Shown here one piece after another: positions 1-7,798 of a stretch of DNA of 64,000 bases (position 1 is the first letter of the stretch; each line of letters opens with the position of its first letter). This stretch comes from Methylobacterium sp. WL1 (GTDB lineage: Bacteria > Pseudomonadota > Alphaproteobacteria > Rhizobiales > Beijerinckiaceae). Location of the stretch: NCBI RefSeq assembly GCF_008000895.1, contig NZ_CP042823.1, positions 2,421,001-2,485,000 of the forward strand, written 5' to 3'. Both the position numbers and the translations under genes were made by a program. The notes below the pieces were generated by a model that worked only from the letters and a program-made list of their open reading frames with translations, did not search any database and was not told the DNA's origin.

Positions 1-434
1 GGTTCGGGAACGACGACCACACCTCGACCAACAAGCTGACCGGCGGTTCGCTCCCCGCCCAGCTCTGGCACGACGTGATGGAGCCGGCCCACCAGGGCAT
101 CGAGATCAAGGGTTTGCCCGGCCTGAAGGAAAGCCCGCGGGCCGCCCAGCAGCAGGCGTCCGGCGGTCCGACCGCACCGATCGATCCGAATGCCAGTGCC
201 TACGGCAAGCTCTCGCGTCGCTCCTTCGAGGTGATCGGCGGCTTGAACGGCCTGTTCCGCACCGTCGAGCGCCCGCCCGCGGGCGACGCGCGGCCGGATG
301 CCGCTGGTGGCGTCGACAAGGCGACCCAGAAGACCGACCGGAAGCCCGGCGACCGGGCCGCGGCACCCCCGGCCCAGCCGCGCGAGGTCGCCGAGGGCGC
401 ACGGTCCGTCGGCGGCCGCATCGAGCTGCGGTGA
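1..434 (+). CDS. Penicillin-binding protein 1A, C-terminal fragment (runs in from the left edge)
   Basis: Only the last ~143 codons lie in the window; the frame is open from base 3 to the TGA at 432-434. Class A penicillin-binding proteins polymerise and cross-link peptidoglycan in the periplasm. The fragment begins FGNDDHTSTNKLTGGS and goes on with LPAQLW, which is the conserved end of the transpeptidase domain in PBP1A proteins (xNKLTGGSLPAxxW). The catalytic serine and the glycosyltransferase domain lie outside the window. The last ~85 residues are a Pro/Ala-rich, low-complexity tail, common in alphaproteobacterial PBP1A. The next gene starts 4 bases after the stop, so the DUF1214 and DUF1254 genes are probably co-transcribed with it. 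Confidence 0.85.
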   Translation, partial: FGNDDHTSTNKLTGGSLPAQLWHDVMEPAHQGIEIKGLPGLKESPRAAQQQASGGPTAPIDPNASAYGKLSRRSFEVIGGLNGLFRTVERPPAGDARPDAAGGVDKATQKTDRKPGDRAAAPPAQPREVAEGARSVGGRIELR

Positions 435-438
435 CCCA

Positions 439-1143
439 ATGAGGTTCGCAATCCCCGCTAGTCCCGGCCGCAGCGCTGCGGCTGGAGAACCCCGTCCCGC
501 GCCGAAGGTCCGGTCCCTCGGCGGCGCCGGCCGGTTCCTCGCCCGTGTCTGGCGCAAGAGCTCGGTCGCCGGCCTCGCGGTCTACGCCCTGGCGCTCGGC
601 GGGGTGCTCGGCCTCGCCAGCGCCGATTGGGCGACGCGGGGCGGCTATCCGTTCGGCGGCGTGCCGGTCGGCGCCTGGACGGCCTGGCCCCGGGCGGGGG
701 CCGGGAATGCCGATCCCTATACCCGTGCCGTCAACGCCCGCCGGGGGGAGATCCCCCTGGCTGTGGGTGAGGGCCTGCTGCTGACCGCGGCGGCCGACGA
801 CCAGGGCCAGGCGCTCGACGCGACCTGCGCCTATCGCATCGGCGGCGGGACGCCGCCGGCCAGGGCCTGGACCCTCACGGTCGCGGGTCGCGGTGCGCGC
901 GATCCCGGGCGTCCGGCCATGCGCGAGGGCTTCACCTCCACGGAGGTACTGCGCTCGGCCGACGGGCGGTTCTCGGTGATCCTCGCCCCCGACGTCCAGC
1001 CCGGGAACTGGTTGCCGAGCCCCCGGGACAGCGGGCCTGTGCGCCTGGCCCTGCGCCTTTACGACACGCCGGTCGCCGCCAGCGTCGGATCCCTCGACCG
1101 AGCCTCGGTGCCGGCCATCACCCGCCTGGGATGCGCCTCGTGA
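439..1143 (+). CDS. DUF1214-domain envelope protein
   Basis: 234 residues from an ATG placed four bases after the PBP1A stop; a longer frame exists upstream but would overlap PBP1A. One hydrophobic segment (about residues 44-62, VAGLAVYALALGGVLGLAS) suggests a membrane anchor with the rest periplasmic. The part after it (GVPVGAWTAWP, then DPYTRA and GEIPL) resembles the DUF1214 C-terminal domain, which occurs alone or with DUF1254. No enzymatic function is established for the small form. It overlaps the next gene by 13 bases, so the two are likely translated together; the location behind a peptidoglycan synthase gene hints at an envelope role, which is inference. Confidence 0.8.
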   Translation: MRFAIPASPGRSAAAGEPRPAPKVRSLGGAGRFLARVWRKSSVAGLAVYALALGGVLGLASADWATRGGYPFGGVPVGAWTAWPRAGAGNADPYTRAVNARRGEIPLAVGEGLLLTAAADDQGQALDATCAYRIGGGTPPARAWTLTVAGRGARDPGRPAMREGFTSTEVLRSADGRFSVILAPDVQPGNWLPSPRDSGPVRLALRLYDTPVAASVGSLDRASVPAITRLGCAS

Positions 1144-1772
1144 GTCCGCGCTTCGTCTTCGCCACGCTGATCGGCTTGGTGCTTGCCGGGATCGTGCACA
1201 TCGCGGCGGTGCTGGCGATCCCGCGTCTGTCCGAGACGGACGCCGTCTCGCGCGCCCGGACCAGCGAGAACCTGGACCACCCGCAGCCGATCTACACGGT
1301 CGCCACCGGCGACGACCCCTCTCCACCCGAGGCGTGGCTGCCGATCCCGGATCCGGCCGTGGCGGTGGGCGTCTGCGCTTACGATCTCGCCGACGGGCCG
1401 ATGCGCGTCTCTGCGCGGACCGGGCCGCTGTCGTTGTCGCTCGCCGCGCATGCCCGGCGGGGGGCCTTCTACGCGGTGACCGATCAGGCCGCCGTGCGCG
1501 GCGCCCTCGATCTCGTGATCCTCACCCGGGCACAGTACGACGAGGCTCTGGCCGACGACGACGAGAATGACCCGAGCCGTGACGTGCGCATCGTCGCGCC
1601 GGACACGCGGGGCGTCGTGGTCGTGCGGGTGATCGCCGGCCTGCCGAGCCAGCGACCCGGCGCAAACGCCGCCGTCCAAGCCGTCTCGTGCACCACCGAC
1701 ATGCCTGCGGATGAGTCCGGCGGCAAGGATGCCGGCGGCAAGGATGCCGGCGGTAAGCCCGCTGGGCGGTAA
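1131..1772 (+). CDS. DUF1254-domain envelope protein
   Basis: 213 residues; the ATG lies inside the last codons of the DUF1214 gene in another frame, a typical coupled overlap. An N-terminal hydrophobic stretch (residues ~8-29, FVFATLIGLVLAGIVHIAAVLA) is a signal anchor. The body (DPAVAVGVCAYDL, GPLSLSLAAHARRGAFYAVTD) resembles the C-terminal half of DUF1254 proteins, a family that commonly pairs with DUF1214. The C-terminus is a short Gly-Lys-Asp repeat encoded by tandem 15-base units. Function unknown; likely acts with its DUF1214 neighbour at the cytoplasmic membrane. Confidence 0.75.
   Translation: MRLVSPRFVFATLIGLVLAGIVHIAAVLAIPRLSETDAVSRARTSENLDHPQPIYTVATGDDPSPPEAWLPIPDPAVAVGVCAYDLADGPMRVSARTGPLSLSLAAHARRGAFYAVTDQAAVRGALDLVILTRAQYDEALADDDENDPSRDVRIVAPDTRGVVVVRVIAGLPSQRPGANAAVQAVSCTTDMPADESGGKDAGGKDAGGKPAGR
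1717..1757 (+). repeat. Tandem 15-base repeat inside the DUF1254 gene
   Basis: Two exact copies of a 15-base unit (ccggcggcaaggatg) followed by a partial, diverged third. It encodes GGKDAGGKDAGGK at the protein C-terminus. In-frame units like this can change number by slippage without breaking the gene. Confidence 0.85.
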
Positions 1773-1784
1773 CGCCGGGTCAAC

Positions 1785-2630
1785 TCAATATTTGACGACC
1801 AGTGGCGGCGCCTCGGCGACCGGCACGATGGCGGCTTCGAGGCCGCATCGGGCCGCGGCGTCCGGTGGCAGCAGCGGGTCGAGCAGGTTGCGGCGCGCGG
1901 CGAGCATGGCCAGCGAGCGCTCGGCCGCGACCGACTCCTTGGCCGGAGCCTGGGCGAAGAGATGCTCCAGGGCATAGCGGTAGCGCGCCAGCCGCAGGCC
2001 GGCCTCGATCCGCACCCAGGCGATCAGGCAGCGGTTCTCGGCGACATGCTGGGCTGCGAGGCGGATATCCGCGTCGTCGAGGGTTTTGGCGAAGGGCAAG
2101 CTGCGCAGCCGCGCGGCATCCGCGTCGATCACCCGCGCGGCGAGCGCCGTGAAGATCGGGATCAGGCGGGCATCGGCCGTGGCGTCGTCGGCGAGCTGGC
2201 GGTAGCGGGAGACCGGGGAGCGCGACGGCTCTGCGGTCAGCGTGTCGTAATAGGCGCCGACCTCGTCGAACCGCCAAGTCGGCGTCGCGTGCGCGCTGGC
2301 CAGTCCGAAGAGGGCATCCTGGAATGCCGTGAGGGTGCTGGCCGGCTGGACGAAGCGCCAGGCGCGGTCGCGCAGCGCCTGCTCGTCGTCGGTCAGGCCG
2401 GAATCGAGGATCAGCCGGCCGCGATCCCGCGACGAGAAGCTGCCGGTGGTGTCGATCAGTCCATTCCAAACGCCGGTGCGGGGGCGGCCGAAATCGCCGC
2501 TCTGCGTGCAGGCGGCGAGCAGCGCCAGCGCGGTGCCGGCGGCCAGGACGATGGTGGCCCTGTGCGCGCGGCTCGCGCGCCTGTCTCCAACGGGTGCGAC
2601 GCTCGGCCGATGGCGGTCCGGAACAGGCAT
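1785..2630 (-). CDS. Predicted lipoprotein of unknown function
   Basis: 281 residues from an ATG at 2630; the open frame extends further upstream, but that part is out of character and overlaps the neighbouring small gene. The N-terminus has a basic stretch, a hydrophobic core and a lipobox (LLAAC, Cys41), so the mature protein should be lipid-anchored in the envelope. The rest is helix-rich and contains many Arg and Ala residues (RDRAWRFVQP, RYRQLADDA, AWVRIEAGLRLARYRYALEHLF). No known domain recognised. It follows the 70-residue gene by 55 bases on the same strand and is convergent with the DUF1254 gene, with only 12 bases between the stops. Confidence 0.75.
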   Translation of the reverse strand: MPVPDRHRPSVAPVGDRRASRAHRATIVLAAGTALALLAACTQSGDFGRPRTGVWNGLIDTTGSFSSRDRGRLILDSGLTDDEQALRDRAWRFVQPASTLTAFQDALFGLASAHATPTWRFDEVGAYYDTLTAEPSRSPVSRYRQLADDATADARLIPIFTALAARVIDADAARLRSLPFAKTLDDADIRLAAQHVAENRCLIAWVRIEAGLRLARYRYALEHLFAQAPAKESVAAERSLAMLAARRNLLDPLLPPDAAARCGLEAAIVPVAEAPPLVVKY

Positions 2631-2685
2631 GATCAAACCGTCGGAAACGTCGCCTGGCCGGGCCGGTCGGCGGCTATCGCTGCGT

Positions 2686-2898
2686 TCAGGAGGCAAGGCG
2701 CTCGTAACGGACGCCCAGGAAGAACAGGATCTCGCCGCGCTGCTCGTCGGTGCGCGGCAATTGGCGGGTCCGGCGCGCGTCGGGCCCGGGGAACGGCAGC
2801 AGGACCGCGGGCGGATCCCGCCGTGCGTCGCGCGCCGCATCGTTGGCGGGCATCGGCAGGCGGGTCTGGCCAGTCACCTGCGGCTTGAATGGGGTCAT
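2686..2898 (-). CDS. Small conserved-type hypothetical protein (70 aa)
   Basis: The ATG at 2898 has a good Shine-Dalgarno sequence (GGAGCCGGAG) just upstream, which decides this start over the longer open frame. The product is Pro- and Arg-rich at first and ends in a compact segment (TDEQRGEILFFLGVRYERL). No signal peptide and no known domain. It precedes the lipoprotein gene by 55 bases and may be its operon partner. Function not assigned. Confidence 0.6.
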   Translation of the reverse strand: MTPFKPQVTGQTRLPMPANDAARDARRDPPAVLLPFPGPDARRTRQLPRTDEQRGEILFFLGVRYERLAS

Positions 2899-3039
2899 GG
2901 TCTCCGGCTCCTGTCGGCGGCTCGAGCGGCAGTGCCCGGGCCCTGCAGAGGGGGTCGGCAAGGGCTACAGAACCCATTCAGCATGACGTGGTTAACGGAG
3001 TCTTGCCGGATCCCGTCCCGGATCGAGCCGGCATTTTGG

Positions 3040-3136
3040 CTGGTCTGGCGCGCGAATTGCGATGCGGGTTTCGCCCATGGCGGGCGTTTCCTCCCTTTGA
3101 CTGGGGCCCTGTCCGTTCTTGGACGGGGCCCTTTTT
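3040..3136 (+). ncRNA. Candidate small RNA ending at an orphan intrinsic terminator
   Basis: The gap between the divergent genes at 2898 (minus) and 3323 (plus) carries a strong plus-strand terminator with no plus-strand coding gene upstream of it for over 1.2 kb. Just before the terminator is a pyrimidine motif, TTTCCTCCCTTT (3088-3099), which could pair with Shine-Dalgarno sequences, and before that a small hairpin (CGCCCATGGCGGGCG region, 3072-3085). A hairpin, an anti-SD loop and a terminator are the usual parts of a trans-acting sRNA. The 5' end is a guess; no promoter was identified with confidence. Confidence 0.4.
3103..3136 (+). terminator. Rho-independent terminator
   Basis: Stem of 11 base pairs: GGGCCCTGTCC (3104-3114) pairs with GGACGGGGCCC (3121-3131) with one G-U pair, six-base loop GTTCTT, followed by TTTTT at 3132-3136. 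It is oriented for plus-strand transcripts although no plus-strand gene ends here, and the next gene starts at 3323. Confidence 0.85.
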
Positions 3137-3322
3137 CTTGGCCGACGATGCGGCCCGGGCGCCACACAGCGGCGAAGCGTGGGCGCGGCGTTGCGCGCGG
3201 GGAACCCATGCAGAGCCGTGGCGCTTGCCTACCGCCCAGCGCGACCGATATGCCGGGCGCAAGCGGACGAGCTGACCGCCGCACCGATTTTCCGCGCGAC
3301 CGAGATTTGAGGACACCGCTGA

Positions 3323-3616
3323 ATGCGACTCGTTCCGGAACGATTCCTGCGCTCCAACCGCCGCTGCGGCCTGGCGACGGGTGCGCTCGTGCTGTTCGCG
3401 CTCGCCACCGGCCCGGCCTACGCCCAGCGTGAGGACCAGGGCCTGCAACTCGGCTGTGCCAACGACTATTTCCGTCTCTGCGCCGGCGTCGATCCGAACA
3501 GCCAGGACGCCGACCGTTGCATGACGCGCAACCGCAAGCGCCTTTCGCCCGAGTGCCGCTCGGCGATCGGCGACTACGACAAGCGCACCGGCAGCAAGTC
3601 GCTGTCGGACGATTGA
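3323..3616 (+). CDS. Small secreted cysteine-rich protein
   Basis: 97 residues. The N-terminus is a clear Sec signal peptide (basic MRLVPERFLRSNRR, hydrophobic core GALVLFALATG, cleavage after AYA near residue 34). The mature ~63 residues contain four cysteines in the order C-N-D-Y-F-R-L-C, then R-C-M and E-C-R, matching the pattern of small periplasmic Cys-rich repeat proteins of alphaproteobacteria. GAGG lies about ten bases before the ATG. It precedes gshB by 46 bases on the same strand. Function unknown; two disulfides in the periplasm are likely. Confidence 0.7.
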   Translation: MRLVPERFLRSNRRCGLATGALVLFALATGPAYAQREDQGLQLGCANDYFRLCAGVDPNSQDADRCMTRNRKRLSPECRSAIGDYDKRTGSKSLSDD

Positions 3617-3662
3617 GCATTTCACCGGTCCAGATACGCGCCGCAGGCGAAGGGCATTTTCG

Positions 3663-4619
3663 ATGGGCCTGACTGTCGCCGTCCAGATGGACCCGATCCA
3701 GAACATCCGGATCGCCGGGGACACGACCTTCGCTCTGCTGCTCGAGGCGCAGCGGCGGGGTCATGACCTGATCTACTACACGCCCGACCGGCTCTCGATG
3801 CAGGGCCGGCGGGTCACGGCTCGGGTCGAGCGTCTGACGGTCCAGGACGTCGAGGGCGCGCATTTCACGCTCACGCCGCCGGAGCGGATCGACCTTGCCG
3901 AGGCGGACGTGGTGCTGATGCGCCAGGATCCGCCGTTCGACATGGCCTACATCACGGCCACCCACATGCTGCAGCGGATCCATCCGGAGACGCTGGTGGT
4001 CAACGATCCCTTCGAGGTGCGCAATGCGCCCGAGAAGCTGTTCGTGCTTGATTTTCCCGAGCTGATGCCCCCGACCCTGATCAGCCGCGACAAGGCCGAG
4101 ATCGAGGCCTTCCGGTTGGAGCACGGCACCGTCGCGATGAAGCCGTTGCACGGGCACGGTGGCGCTGCCGTCTTCAAGGTCACCGAGACGGACCCGAACT
4201 TCGGCTCGATGTTCGACCTGTTCGCCACCACCTTCCGGGAGGCCTGGGTGATCCAGCGCTACCTCGACCGGGTGACCGAGGGCGACAAGCGCATCATCCT
4301 GGTGGACGGGGTGGCGATGGGCGCGGTCAACCGGGTGCCGGCGGCCAACGACATCCGGTCGAACATGGTGCGCGGCGGGGCCGCCTCGGCTTCGGAGCTG
4401 ACCGAGCGCGAGCGCGAGATCTGCGCGACGATCGGTCCGGAGCTAGCCCGGCGCGGCCTGATCCTTGTCGGGATCGACGTGATCGACGGACATCTCACCG
4501 AGATCAACGTCACCTCCCCCACCGGCATCCGGGCCATCCAGCGGCTCGGCGGCCCGGACCTCTCGGTGGCAGTCTGGGACGCGATCGAATCCCGGATCGC
4601 AGCGCGCAAGGGTGTCTGA
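3663..4619 (+). CDS. gshB: Glutathione synthetase
   Basis: 318 residues, the usual length. It catalyses the ATP-dependent ligation of gamma-glutamylcysteine and glycine, the second step of glutathione synthesis, in the cytosol. Visible features: the N-terminal start VAVQMDPIQNI of the GshB family, RQDPPFD (88-94), NDPFEVRNAPEKLF, the Gly-rich ATP-grasp loop PLHGHGG (161-167), and the C-terminal metal/ATP-binding segment EINVTSPTGIR. All key family motifs are present. Its stop lies 25 bases from the stop of the convergent antiporter gene. Confidence 0.97.
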   Translation: MGLTVAVQMDPIQNIRIAGDTTFALLLEAQRRGHDLIYYTPDRLSMQGRRVTARVERLTVQDVEGAHFTLTPPERIDLAEADVVLMRQDPPFDMAYITATHMLQRIHPETLVVNDPFEVRNAPEKLFVLDFPELMPPTLISRDKAEIEAFRLEHGTVAMKPLHGHGGAAVFKVTETDPNFGSMFDLFATTFREAWVIQRYLDRVTEGDKRIILVDGVAMGAVNRVPAANDIRSNMVRGGAASASELTEREREICATIGPELARRGLILVGIDVIDGHLTEINVTSPTGIRAIQRLGGPDLSVAVWDAIESRIAARKGV

Positions 4620-4644
4620 ACGGGTGCCGTAGGAAGGCTGTGAC

Positions 4645-6180
4645 TCAGGTCTCCGCCTTCGGCGTGGCGTTGAGTTCGGCCCAGTCGAACTCCTCCTCCA
4701 GCAGGAAATAGGCATCGTCTCCGATGCGGCCCTGCCGCCGCAGCGAGAGAACCGCATTGCGCGCAGCCGCCACCGACCGGCGGCGGGCGGCATCCGAGGG
4801 GAGACTCTCGGGAGCAAGGCCCTCCTCGTGGGCCTCGGCCTCTTCGAGGGCCGAGCGGAACTCGGCGCGCAGGGAATCGATCGCCGGCTCGTCACCGGAT
4901 TCGGCCAGGCTCTCGAGGGCCGCCTTGTAGGCGGCGGCGCGCGCCCAGCCCACTTCCCGGCCAACCGGATCGTCATCCTCCAGCTTCAGGTGCGCGAGCA
5001 GCGGACGCAGGGTCAGGCCCTGAACGATCAGCGTGCCCAAAACCGTGAAGAAGGCGGTGAACACCACGAGGTCCCGGTGCGGGAACTCCATCGGCAGCGC
5101 CAGGGCGGCCGCGACCGTGACGATGCCGCGCATCCCGGCCCAGGACAGAGCGAGCCCCGGCCCGAACTTCGCGCGGGCACCGGCCTGACGCAGGCCGAGG
5201 CCCTTGAGGCCGGTCGTGGGCAGGACCCAGGCCAGACGGGTCACCACGACGGTGGCGAAGATCGCGGCGGCGAGGAACATCGCCTGCCAGGAATCTGCAC
5301 CGGTCAGGCGGTCCTGGATCGGATCGATCTGAATGCCGATCAGGATGAAGGCCAGGACGTTGAGGACGAATACCGCCGTGTCCCAGACCGCGTAGGAGAT
5401 CACCCGGGTGCGCGGGGCCGTGATGCCGGGCGCCCGGCGGGCGACCGTGACCGCGAAGGTGACGATGGTCAGCACCCCCGACATCTCCAGACGCTCCGCG
5501 GCGAGCCAGATCCCGAACGCCGCGACGAACTGCATCACGATGGTGCTCGCCGGGTCGGTCACGCGCTTCGTCAGTGCGACGAAGGCCAGGCCCAGGCAGG
5601 GTCCGGCGGCCAAACTGGCCACCACGCCGAGCATGAAGGCCGGGGCGACCTCGGCCGGATGAAAGCCGTCCGCCATCGCAGCCGTCACCGCCAGGCGGTA
5701 GATGATTAGCGATGCGGCGTCGTTCAGAAGGCTCTCGCCGCGCAGGATCGTGGCGAGCCGGTGTGGCATCGGCGCGTGCTTCAGCACCGCCAGGGCCGCC
5801 ACGGCGTCGGGCGGCGCGACCACGGCGCCAAGCACGATGCAGGCCGCGATCGGCATGTCGGGCACGATGAGATGGGCCACGAGCGCGACGGCGAGCGTCG
5901 TGACCGCCACCGCGCCCACCGCCAACCCGAACACCGCGCGCCAGTTCTCGCGCATGTCCCGCAGGGACGCGTCGAAGCCGGCATCGAGCAGGACGGGGGC
6001 GAGGAACAGGGCGAGCGCCAGTTCGGGATCGAGCCGCAGGTTCGGTACCCCGGGCACGAAGGCCAGCGCGACGCCGCCGAGCGCCAGGAACGCCGGGTAA
6101 GGCGCACCCAGCCGACGCGCCAGCGCGGCCAAAAGGACGGCGCCGAACAGGACGCCGACAACCCACTCGAAGATTACCAT
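4645..6180 (-). CDS. Na+/H+ antiporter, CPA1 (NhaP/NHE) family
   Basis: 511 residues. The first ~410 are about 12 hydrophobic membrane helices; the last ~100 form a charged cytoplasmic tail (EEAEAHEEGLAPES). The CPA1 signature is seen in LFLAPVLLDAGFD and in the ion-binding helix region GAVVAPPDAVAALAVL and RGESLLNDAASLI, where ND is the conserved Asn-Asp pair. The protein should exchange Na+ (or K+) for H+ at the inner membrane for pH or salt homeostasis. Monocistronic, convergent with gshB and 45 bases upstream of the OprB stop on the same strand. The ion preference cannot be told from sequence. Confidence 0.92.
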   Translation of the reverse strand: MVIFEWVVGVLFGAVLLAALARRLGAPYPAFLALGGVALAFVPGVPNLRLDPELALALFLAPVLLDAGFDASLRDMRENWRAVFGLAVGAVAVTTLAVALVAHLIVPDMPIAACIVLGAVVAPPDAVAALAVLKHAPMPHRLATILRGESLLNDAASLIIYRLAVTAAMADGFHPAEVAPAFMLGVVASLAAGPCLGLAFVALTKRVTDPASTIVMQFVAAFGIWLAAERLEMSGVLTIVTFAVTVARRAPGITAPRTRVISYAVWDTAVFVLNVLAFILIGIQIDPIQDRLTGADSWQAMFLAAAIFATVVVTRLAWVLPTTGLKGLGLRQAGARAKFGPGLALSWAGMRGIVTVAAALALPMEFPHRDLVVFTAFFTVLGTLIVQGLTLRPLLAHLKLEDDDPVGREVGWARAAAYKAALESLAESGDEPAIDSLRAEFRSALEEAEAHEEGLAPESLPSDAARRRSVAAARNAVLSLRRQGRIGDDAYFLLEEEFDWAELNATPKAET

Positions 6181-6225
6181 AGCCCTGAAAGAGGGCAGGT
6201 CCGCGCCCGTTCCAGGCCGGACGGC

Positions 6226-7701
6226 TCAGTACTGCACGCTGGCGCGCACCCCGAGCACCACCGCGTTGCGCAAGCGGCGTCCATCCGGGCCGGCTATGCC
6301 GGCACCCGGATGGAAGACGTATTGGAGGTCGGGCTGCACCGTGAAGCCCGGAACCACCACGGCTTGGTAGGTCGCCTCCAGCACCGTCTCGGCCCGTCGC
6401 CGCGGCGTCGGGACGCCGGTGTAGAGGATCGTGTCCCGGTCGGCCCGGTGGGCGTCGTCGCTGATCCGGGCATGAGCGAGGCTGACCCCGACGGTGTCGT
6501 CGTCGCGGCCGTCGAACAGGCCCTTGTAGGCGAGGCCGGCATCGACGTAGGCGTCGATCAGGCTTGAGCGGGTCGGCGAGTAGGCGGTGCGCACGAAGAA
6601 GCCGAGGCCCTCGTCGTCCTTGCCGGATTCCCGGTACAGGGTCTGGTCGTAGATGCCGTAGAATCCGGCATTGCCGCGCAGGGGGCGGCCGATGCCGGTG
6701 GCGTTCGGGTCGGCCAGCGGCACCCCGGTGATGTCAAAGCGCAGGCTGTCGAACCGGCCGAAATGCTGCCAGCCGCCGAACGTGATGTCGCCGGGCAGGC
6801 CTTCGGCTCCCGGCTCGATATTGAACGCGTAGGTCGCCTCGGCGACGATCAGGGCCGGGTCGTTGGTCCGGAAGTTCGTGCCGGTACGGTTCAGTCGCTG
6901 CGCCTCCGGATCCGGGCCTGGCCGGTTCGCCCCCGCGGGATCGCCATCGTAGAGCCCGACCTGAAGGGAGAAACCATTGCCCGGCGCGTACTTCGCGCGG
7001 ATCGCGGGCGCCGAGAGCGGATAGGCCGGACCGCCGCTCGGCAGGTCGAGCCCGGTGATCGCCGGCCAGCCGAAGGTGGAGTTCACGAACAAAGTCGCGG
7101 TCTGGCTGACGAAGAACTCGGTGTCGGCCGCCTGCTGGCCGATCCGGAGGCCGAGCTGCCCGTCCATCAGGCTCTGATCGAACCACAGCACGTACAGCCG
7201 GCTCGACGGCAGCGCCTCGATCACGCTCGTGGTGAGCAGGTCGCCGACATAGTAGCGCGACAAGCCGGTGCCGTGGATGAAGTAGGCGTTGGCGTGGATC
7301 GTCGCGCCCTCCCAGCCGGCCAGCCGGTCGAGATCGAGGTTGAGCCGCAGGTTCAGGCGATCCTCGACGATCGCCCCCTGACGAAGACCGCCGGTCGGGT
7401 TGCCCAATAGGTCGGCGATGTAGGTGACGCTGTACTCGATGCCACGCGCTTTCAGCACCGGGCGCAACCCCAGGGGATCGCCAAGCGCGCCCAACGACGG
7501 CTCGATCGACCGGACATAGCCGCCGGACGCCTGGCTGGTGCTCTCCGGCTGCGAGACCGAGATCCGCGGATCGGCGCCCGCACCCTCGTAGACGGTCCGC
7601 ACCCGCTGCTGCGCCGCGGCCGGCAGGGCGGCCAAGGTGAGGCCGAGGGCCAACGGAGGTAAACTCTTGAACGACATCGGCCGCTTCTGCGCGATGGGCA
7701 T
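6226..7701 (-). CDS. OprB-type carbohydrate-selective porin
   Basis: 491 residues from the ATG at 7701, chosen because AGGA lies nine bases upstream; ATGs at 7716 and 7677 are alternatives. Signal peptide with KR, core PLALGLTLAALPAAAQ. The mature protein is rich in alternating beta-strand patterns and has OprB features: an early segment GIEYSVTYIADLLGNPTGG, GWEGATIHANAYFIHG, WFDQSLMDGQLGLRIGQ and a C-terminus ending VLGVRASVQY with the terminal aromatic residue of outer-membrane barrels. It should admit sugars or other small solutes through the outer membrane. It is divergent from the gamma-glutamyltransferase gene with 97 bases between the starts. Confidence 0.9.
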   Translation of the reverse strand: MPIAQKRPMSFKSLPPLALGLTLAALPAAAQQRVRTVYEGAGADPRISVSQPESTSQASGGYVRSIEPSLGALGDPLGLRPVLKARGIEYSVTYIADLLGNPTGGLRQGAIVEDRLNLRLNLDLDRLAGWEGATIHANAYFIHGTGLSRYYVGDLLTTSVIEALPSSRLYVLWFDQSLMDGQLGLRIGQQAADTEFFVSQTATLFVNSTFGWPAITGLDLPSGGPAYPLSAPAIRAKYAPGNGFSLQVGLYDGDPAGANRPGPDPEAQRLNRTGTNFRTNDPALIVAEATYAFNIEPGAEGLPGDITFGGWQHFGRFDSLRFDITGVPLADPNATGIGRPLRGNAGFYGIYDQTLYRESGKDDEGLGFFVRTAYSPTRSSLIDAYVDAGLAYKGLFDGRDDDTVGVSLAHARISDDAHRADRDTILYTGVPTPRRRAETVLEATYQAVVVPGFTVQPDLQYVFHPGAGIAGPDGRRLRNAVVLGVRASVQY

Positions 7702-7798
7702 CGGCGTTCCTAGCATGGGACGGGCGTGGCGAACCGTGGTCCCTTGCAGCGGCCGCAGACTTGCCTAACGCTGCGGCTGGAACACCACAGGATCTTCG

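Noticed and set aside
4828..5709. Plus-strand open frame opposite the Na+/H+ antiporter
   Set aside because: Composition is that of a reverse-strand shadow; the antiporter has clear membrane helices and motifs.
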